Shown: piece after piece, positions 60,201 through 64,000 of the stretch
How the letters are laid out: every line of letters begins with the position of its first letter
Position numbering within the stretch: position 1 is the first letter of the stretch
NCBI RefSeq assembly: GCF_018687715.1
Contig: NC_056756.1
Coordinates: 32,773,980-32,837,979 of the forward strand
Reading direction: 5' to 3'
Source: Carya illinoinensis
Taxonomy: Eukaryota > Streptophyta > Magnoliopsida > Fagales > Juglandaceae
DNA length: 64,000 nucleotides
Notes under the pieces: model-generated
Databases searched by the model: none
Told to the model about the DNA's origin: nothing
The model's input: the letters and a program-made list of their open reading frames with translations, nothing else
Program-made: the position numbers and the translations under genes

Positions 60201-60438
60201 CTGAAAAATTCTAAATATTCAATTAAGCCTAGTGGTGTAGACTATAATGTATTCTGAAACTTCTAACTATCTCAAATAATTAAAATCGCATTTCTGGCAC
60301 CATAGTGAGTGATAACACTAACTATGTTGACAGACTAAAACCTATGCGATTAGTGGATTTGTGAAAGCTTATCGAGTCTTCATGAGGTTTCTAAAGTCAA
60401 TAGAAATTCCACAATTGAATTTCTAGCGGGCTGTTACA
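57212..60438 (-). repeat. Gypsy (chromovirus-like) LTR, 3.2 kb, minus strand
   Basis: On the minus strand it starts TGTAACAGCCCGC at 60438 and ends GGGGGCGTCACA at 57212. Directly before the start lies a polypurine tract 'ttcaggaggggagat', preceded by 'ttcgaggacgaaatc', the standard end of Tekay/Del-type chromovirus interiors. So this is the 3' LTR of a minus-strand element whose interior lies above 60439. It contains tandem 'ccacagttgttgtggcccca' units (57.9-58.2 kb) and 'aacttgacttaacatgaa' repeats (57.8-57.9 kb). No pol text is seen up to 60.77 kb, so the interior is mostly lost. Confidence 0.78.
57820..58170. repeat. Tandem repeats within the 3.2-kb LTR
   Basis: Units 'ccac(a)gttgttgtggcccc' plus 'atgtattctac' occur at about 57917, 57978, 58023, 58087 and, degenerate, 58125 and 58150. 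They are preceded by four 'gaacttgaYYtRacatgaa' units. Confidence 0.75.
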
Positions 60439-60475
60439 ATCTCCCCTCCTGAAAAAAAGATTTCGTCCTCGAAAT
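60439..60475 (-). other. Polypurine tract and pol-end motif of the minus-strand Gypsy element
   Basis: Minus strand: 'gatttcgaggacgaaatc', a run of T, then 'caggaggggagat' touching the LTR start. It fixes the LTR orientation. Confidence 0.75.
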
Positions 60476-60770
60476 CGAAGTAAGTAAAAAATAATAATTT
60501 AACGAAGAGGTGTTGCTTACCAACCTGCTGTCTATCCCGTATATATTTGCCTTTGAGATTATGTCATTCCTTAACTCTCTTACTTTAATCAACAATTATA
60601 TTATACTTCTTTCCACAAGGTTGGCCAAGTTGTATCGACATACCCTCCAAACCTAAAACTTCAAATAAATAATCTTCTGAAACTCTTCTTTAGAAAAACA
60701 TAGGCGATATACTTTAAGTGTTCTTGTAAATACCAAAGTTAGTAGAGAGTTCATCAAAATTAAGCCGTTA

Positions 60771-60772
<2 letters not shown>

Positions 60773-60828
<56 letters not shown>
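60773..60828. repeat. (CT)n microsatellite
   Basis: About 27 perfect CT units. Confidence 0.97.
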
Positions 60829-60834
<6 letters not shown>

Positions 60835-60902
60835 AGAATCGGTGGCACTCTGTTTTAGACCAGACAACTCTGATCCGCATGATTTTTATAGGTCTTATAT
60901 AG

Positions 60903-61070
60903 CTGTCAGGCGCCGCATAGCTATGACACTACTTTGCTCTTCTGTAGTTGTCAGGCGCCGCAGCTATGATACTACATTGCTCTTCTGTAGTTGTCAGGCA
61001 CCGCATAGCTATGCCACTACTTTGTTCTTCTGTAGTTGTCAGGCACCGCAGCTATGATACTACATTACTC
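60903..61070 (+). repeat. Four tandem promoter-proximal repeats of cassette copy B
   Basis: Units of 43-45 bases start near 60905, 60950, 60993 and 61038: 'gtcaggc(g/a)ccgca', then '(tag)ctatga(c/t)actac' and 'gctcttctgtagtt'. Long and short units alternate, suggesting duplication of an 88-bp pair. Copy A has a single unit at this place. The array lies 55-220 bases upstream of the TATA box. Confidence 0.85.
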
Positions 61071-61121
61071 TTGTCTCTCGTAGAGAAATGCCTCACGAGA
61101 GATGATTCGTCATAATTTTCT

Positions 61122-61130
61122 CTATAAAAG
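61122..61130 (+). promoter_or_regulatory. TATA box of cassette copy B
   Basis: CTATAAAAG, 101-109 bases before the ATG at 61231. Just upstream an inverted repeat tctctcgt..acgagaga lies at about 61074-61102. Both are conserved with copy A, where one arm has a single change. Confidence 0.55.
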
Positions 61131-61230
61131 AATTATTCAGTTCATCTTCTTTCACATCTCATCTTCTTTACTTTTCTGAAATTAATCTGTATTCTTACTC
61201 TGCAATCTCTTTCTGCTTACTTACTTTGCA

Positions 61231-61659
61231 ATGGCTCAGCAATCTTCTCATTACCAAAACATGAGGTATTCTGCACCTTGTTCACCAGTTGTTTATGCTT
61301 CTTCCGTAGGTGCTATAATGTAATCCAATAATGATCTGACTAATAAGTCAGATAATGAATTTATCTACGAGCTTGTGAGTCTTGGTACTCGATACTCATC
61401 AACTATTGTCGCATATTCTCAGCGACTGCAATCCAGGACTGGTGGGGTTGACAAACTCCACAAGAATATTTCTATCCTTCAGAGGCTTCTTATGGAATCC
61501 AACATGAAGATAGAAGCAGTAAAGCGAGAGAACGGAGATTTAAAATCTTTGCTTAACTCTTCTTTTCGAGTGGCTACTCCTTTAGATAGGAAAGACATGC
61601 AGATTTTTGAAGAACAAGAGCGTTTAAAGATTGAGGTAAAGAGCCTCAAATTTCTGTAA
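61231..61659 (+). pseudogene. Antisense cassette ORF, copy B (unknown 142-aa protein)
   Basis: ATG at 61231 reads AQQSSHYQNMRYSAPCSPVV, then SSVGAIM, a TAA stop at 61321 where copy A has a glutamine codon, then SNNDLTNKSDNEFIYELVSL. From 61375 it is open to 61659: TRYSSTIVAYSQRLQSRTGG, VDKLHKNISILQRLLMESNM, KIEAVKRENGDLKSLLNSSF and LDRKDMQIFEEQERLKIEVK. The length, 429 bases, equals copy A. The C-terminal half is strongly charged with leucines at heptad spacing, consistent with a coiled coil. AATAAA follows at 61675. Directly behind, at 61757, minus-strand Copia RT text begins, so the orientation relative to Copia is the same as for copy A. No family is recognised. One stop makes this copy at best a truncated gene of 94 residues. 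Confidence 0.6.
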
Positions 61660-61756
61660 TTTTGCTTTATGATAATAAAATAATACTTCACAAATATTCA
61701 TATTTGTGTTTCTATCTTCTGGTAGATGTTTTATGTGCTCCATTTTATTTCTTTCA

Positions 61757-61865
61757 GGGATTTTCATATATATGACATGATCTAATGACTCATATAAATA
61801 TGCATTTAATTATGCATATCCAAACTCTCAGTAATCTTCAAGTTAATAAAAACCTCAAGGAGTTC
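61757..61865 (-). pseudogene. Copia RT fragment joined to cassette copy B
   Basis: Homologous to the reverse complement of about 14490-14600: 'agggattttcatat', 'gacatgatc', 'tatgca(t/g)ttaat(t/c)atgcat', 'tccaaactctc' or 'tctaaactctc', and 'aataaaaa(c/t)ctcaa'. About 310 bases present in the copy at 14.6-14.9 kb are missing between it and the cassette. A short shared ctttag/cctttaa motif at the junction suggests a microhomology deletion. Confidence 0.75.
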
Positions 61866-62580
61866 TACTGGTTTAGGACTAACTTACTTCTTTATAATCG
61901 CAACAATCAGTCATCTTCCTAGGTGGTACTTCGATAACTGACCAGTTAATAACTTAAACTTGAGACTTTCTCTCTTATGATTGTCATAACTCTTCTATCC
62001 ATCATGAGTTATCAATTATTCTAACTCTAAATGATTTGTTCCTAATGTTCACATAAATCCTCAAGACCAATGTTTTACTCCCTATATAATAGTCTTCAAA
62101 AGAAGATCGATCTATGTATCCATAAAGATAGTGCTTTGCCAGAAATCATTTACTGGTGGCGTGGTAATACTATTATCATAAATGAATCCTACTAAGGCTA
62201 AAGTTTCTCCTAATCAAATTACTCTTCCAAACACAATTTCTATCGTATTCTCAGAATCAAAACAATTCTCCAAATATGTGGAATACCATTCATCAATCCT
62301 ACATATCCTTTCTCATATTACTAAAAGGTATTCTATATCTACATTGGTATGAACAATAATACTTCTAATGAAAATTGTTACTCTTACCACTAGGGTAACA
62401 ATTCAGCTTCCAAGCTGAATTCTCAAGGACTACCACAATTAATAGAAACAATGACTCGTTTGAATCAAACAATGTACAATTTACCAACCCCAATGACTTG
62501 ACCTACTCCAAAATAACAATAATGCAATACTACCATCAATTGCAATCAGATCAACGTTAACTATGTTTACCTCAACTAAT
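61866..62580. other. Unassigned, no gene seen
   Basis: AT-rich, no long open frame. It could be the decayed interior of the minus-strand Gypsy element whose LTR begins near 62.68 kb. Confidence 0.35.
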
Positions 62581-62582
62581 CA

Positions 62583-62662
62583 TTCATCCATCGGGAAATT
62601 CTGATCCTCTTGATTGTTATCTCCCTTAGGATTTCGAGGTATTCTATCACGAGTGTTGCGAC
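62583..62662 (-). pseudogene. Possible Gypsy gag start
   Basis: The minus strand reads RNTRDRIPRNPKGDNNQEDQ then NFPMDE before a stop, resembling the arginine-rich beginning of plant Gypsy gag proteins. It lies just inside the LTR end at about 62.68 kb. Confidence 0.3.
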
Positions 62663-62679
62663 TAGACTTTGACTCAAAT

Positions 62680-64000
62680 TAATGAATCAAAAATCTAGTG
62701 CAGTTTTACCTGCAAGTATACAGGTGTTGTAGTATCTTACAGGATCGAATCCACAGGGATTGATTTTTGTGATAAATAAAATAAATTCATACAATGAAAC
62801 AAAATTACGAAAAGAAACGTGCAATCAAATGAAGATTGATAAAATGAATCAAACTAGAATGATAAAATGAATGGAAAAAGACTAAGGTTTCGAGGATCCG
62901 TCTAATAATTTATGATATTGTTTCCGATCAATTTACTTCAATTAAACTAGAATAATGATTCCGTTTAATTGGTAGATTTAGCATTTAAGATCGAGAAAAA
63001 CAGACGCTTATGATTGAGCATGAATGATTGATGATTAAAACATTTACAAATCTATTTGAATATCACAGGGATTCCTCAAGCATTCACTGTATTCGGAAAT
63101 CACAATGAATCAAGACGAGTATATAGATAATCAAATTATCCAAATAAAATCTTTCAATCAATCAAACTCGCAAAATAGATTTTACGTGGATTCGGAAACA
63201 ATATTTAAATCATTAAACTTCACCTCTAACCTTAGTATGAAAATTTAGCCAAACATATTCATTACAAACACTATAGAAATCACATAAGCATTCTCCATTA
63301 AATAACTAACACAAGAAATACTAAGCAATAACTTAGAAACAACAAAATCTGAAATCCAATTGATACAGAGGAATAAAGCTCACAATAAAATAGAAATTGA
63401 AATTAAAAGATATTCATCAAGAAGAAGCTGCAGCCCCACCATATGCCAAACGAAAAAAACATGAAGAAGCAAAAAAAAATAAAACTCCAACCACTTCAAC
63501 TCCACGTTAAACTCAAGCATCTATCTCATCATGTCCCTTTCTCCACCAAAATAAATCCCATCCAATTAAATTACTCCAACCGGCCTCAACTTCCTCCAAG
63601 AAAGAAATAATTCCAGCCGACTTCTTCTCTCCAATTCTCTCCTTGTCTCCGTCCCTTTCTTCACTCTCTCCTTCTTCTCTCCCCACCTATCCCTTTCACT
63701 CTACACTTTAGCTAATTCCTTTCAACCCCTTCTCTCTATTTTTTTTTCTTTTTTCGTCCAGCACATCCCCCACTTAACTCTCTCAATTCCTATCTCACTT
63801 GGTTGAAAATTCTGCACCTATCTCCAATTCTCTCAACTCCCCACCTATCCCTTTCACCCTTTCCTATCTCTTCTCTCTCTCTTCAACCGATTCCCCCCTC
63901 CCACTACACGTCCAGCATCATATATATATATATAGCTGCTGCTAGTCGTCCACTCCTCCAATCACAATAATTTATTCCATCAATCACCACCGAATTTCCA
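62680..64000 (-). repeat. Gypsy (Athila-like) LTR, minus strand, continues past window
   Basis: On the minus strand 'caatccctgtggattcgatc' is followed by 'ctacaacacctgtatacttg' and 'caggtaaaactgcac'. This is the same 3'-end layout as the LTR ending at 4314 ('ccctgaggacgata' ... 'gtgcacttgcag'). A TA-rich TATA candidate lies at about 63920-63935. The CT-rich stretch 63.5-63.9 kb would be the leader side. The 5' end lies outside the window. Confidence 0.55.

Noticed and set aside
60842..61057. 71-codon ORF with repeated RRR..TTLLCSC text
   Set aside because: It is the translation of the tandem upstream repeats of cassette copy B; more likely promoter sequence.
61100..61660. Idea that the cassette is a piece of an endogenous pararetrovirus
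   Set aside because: The TATA region and small coiled-coil-like protein made me consider it, but there is no movement protein, coat protein or viral RT nearby and both copies sit in Copia; not supported.
1..64000. tRNA, rRNA or snoRNA genes
   Set aside because: No cloverleaf, A/B box pair or rRNA sequence noticed by eye; a covariance-model scan would be needed to exclude small RNAs.

Overview
This window is nuclear DNA of a woody eudicot plant. It is AT-rich, it holds one multi-exon plant gene with GT-AG introns, and the rest is dominated by plant transposable elements: Athila-type and chromovirus-type Gypsy, Copia, L1 LINEs with an RNase H domain, CACTA, hAT, and Mutator-like MITEs. Recurrent MITEs carrying 'tctcatctcatctc' runs and '..ccaaac..' ends remind me of Fagales/Juglandaceae genomes. 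That placement is an impression, not a proof.

Layout. 1-4314: 3' part of an Athila-like Gypsy element (+), with the end of pol, a long spacer and a 3' LTR whose U3 carries CGCTCGAGCG repeats. 4809-10083: a 5'-truncated L1 LINE (-) bounded by a 16-bp putative target-site duplication. 10.9-16.6 kb: a decayed Copia element (+). It holds GC-rich captured gene pieces, one recognisable as cinnamate 4-hydroxylase, and an antisense gene-like cassette inside its reverse-transcriptase/RNase H region. 17055-19469: an apparently intact seven-exon TPS-b terpene synthase gene of 597 aa, the only gene here I regard as functional. 19.5-25.3 kb: intergenic DNA with TE fragments. 25.3-32.0 kb: a CACTA transposase pseudogene (-), split by a 2983-bp solo LTR whose mutated 5-bp duplications are still traceable. 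32-44.4 kb: mostly non-coding, with MITEs, a hAT-type non-autonomous element with a perfect 8-bp duplication, a Mutator-like MITE with a 9-bp duplication, a CACTA-like end and a 1324-bp Copia solo LTR. 44.45-50.1 kb: a nearly full-length but broken L1 LINE (+) with its A-rich tail. 50.9-54.1 kb: a CACTA terminus with 100-bp subterminal repeats, a Gypsy gag remnant and a Transposase_28-like remnant. 54.3-57.0 kb: a decayed hAT transposase gene (-). 57.2-60.4 kb: a 3.2-kb Gypsy LTR (-) with its polypurine tract. 60.8-61.9 kb: a second copy of the antisense cassette, again joined to Copia RT sequence. 62.6-64.0 kb: start of another Gypsy LTR (-).

The most unusual item is the cassette found twice (about 14.9-15.6 kb and 60.9-61.9 kb). 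In both copies a TATA box, a 429-bp reading frame without length change, and an AATAAA signal lie antisense to the same Copia RT segment. The stop codons differ between the copies, so the ancestor probably encoded an uninterrupted 142-residue protein that I cannot identify.

I see no rRNA or tRNA genes and no CRISPR array. All boundaries were read by eye; LTR and element limits are approximate except where a duplication is cited.
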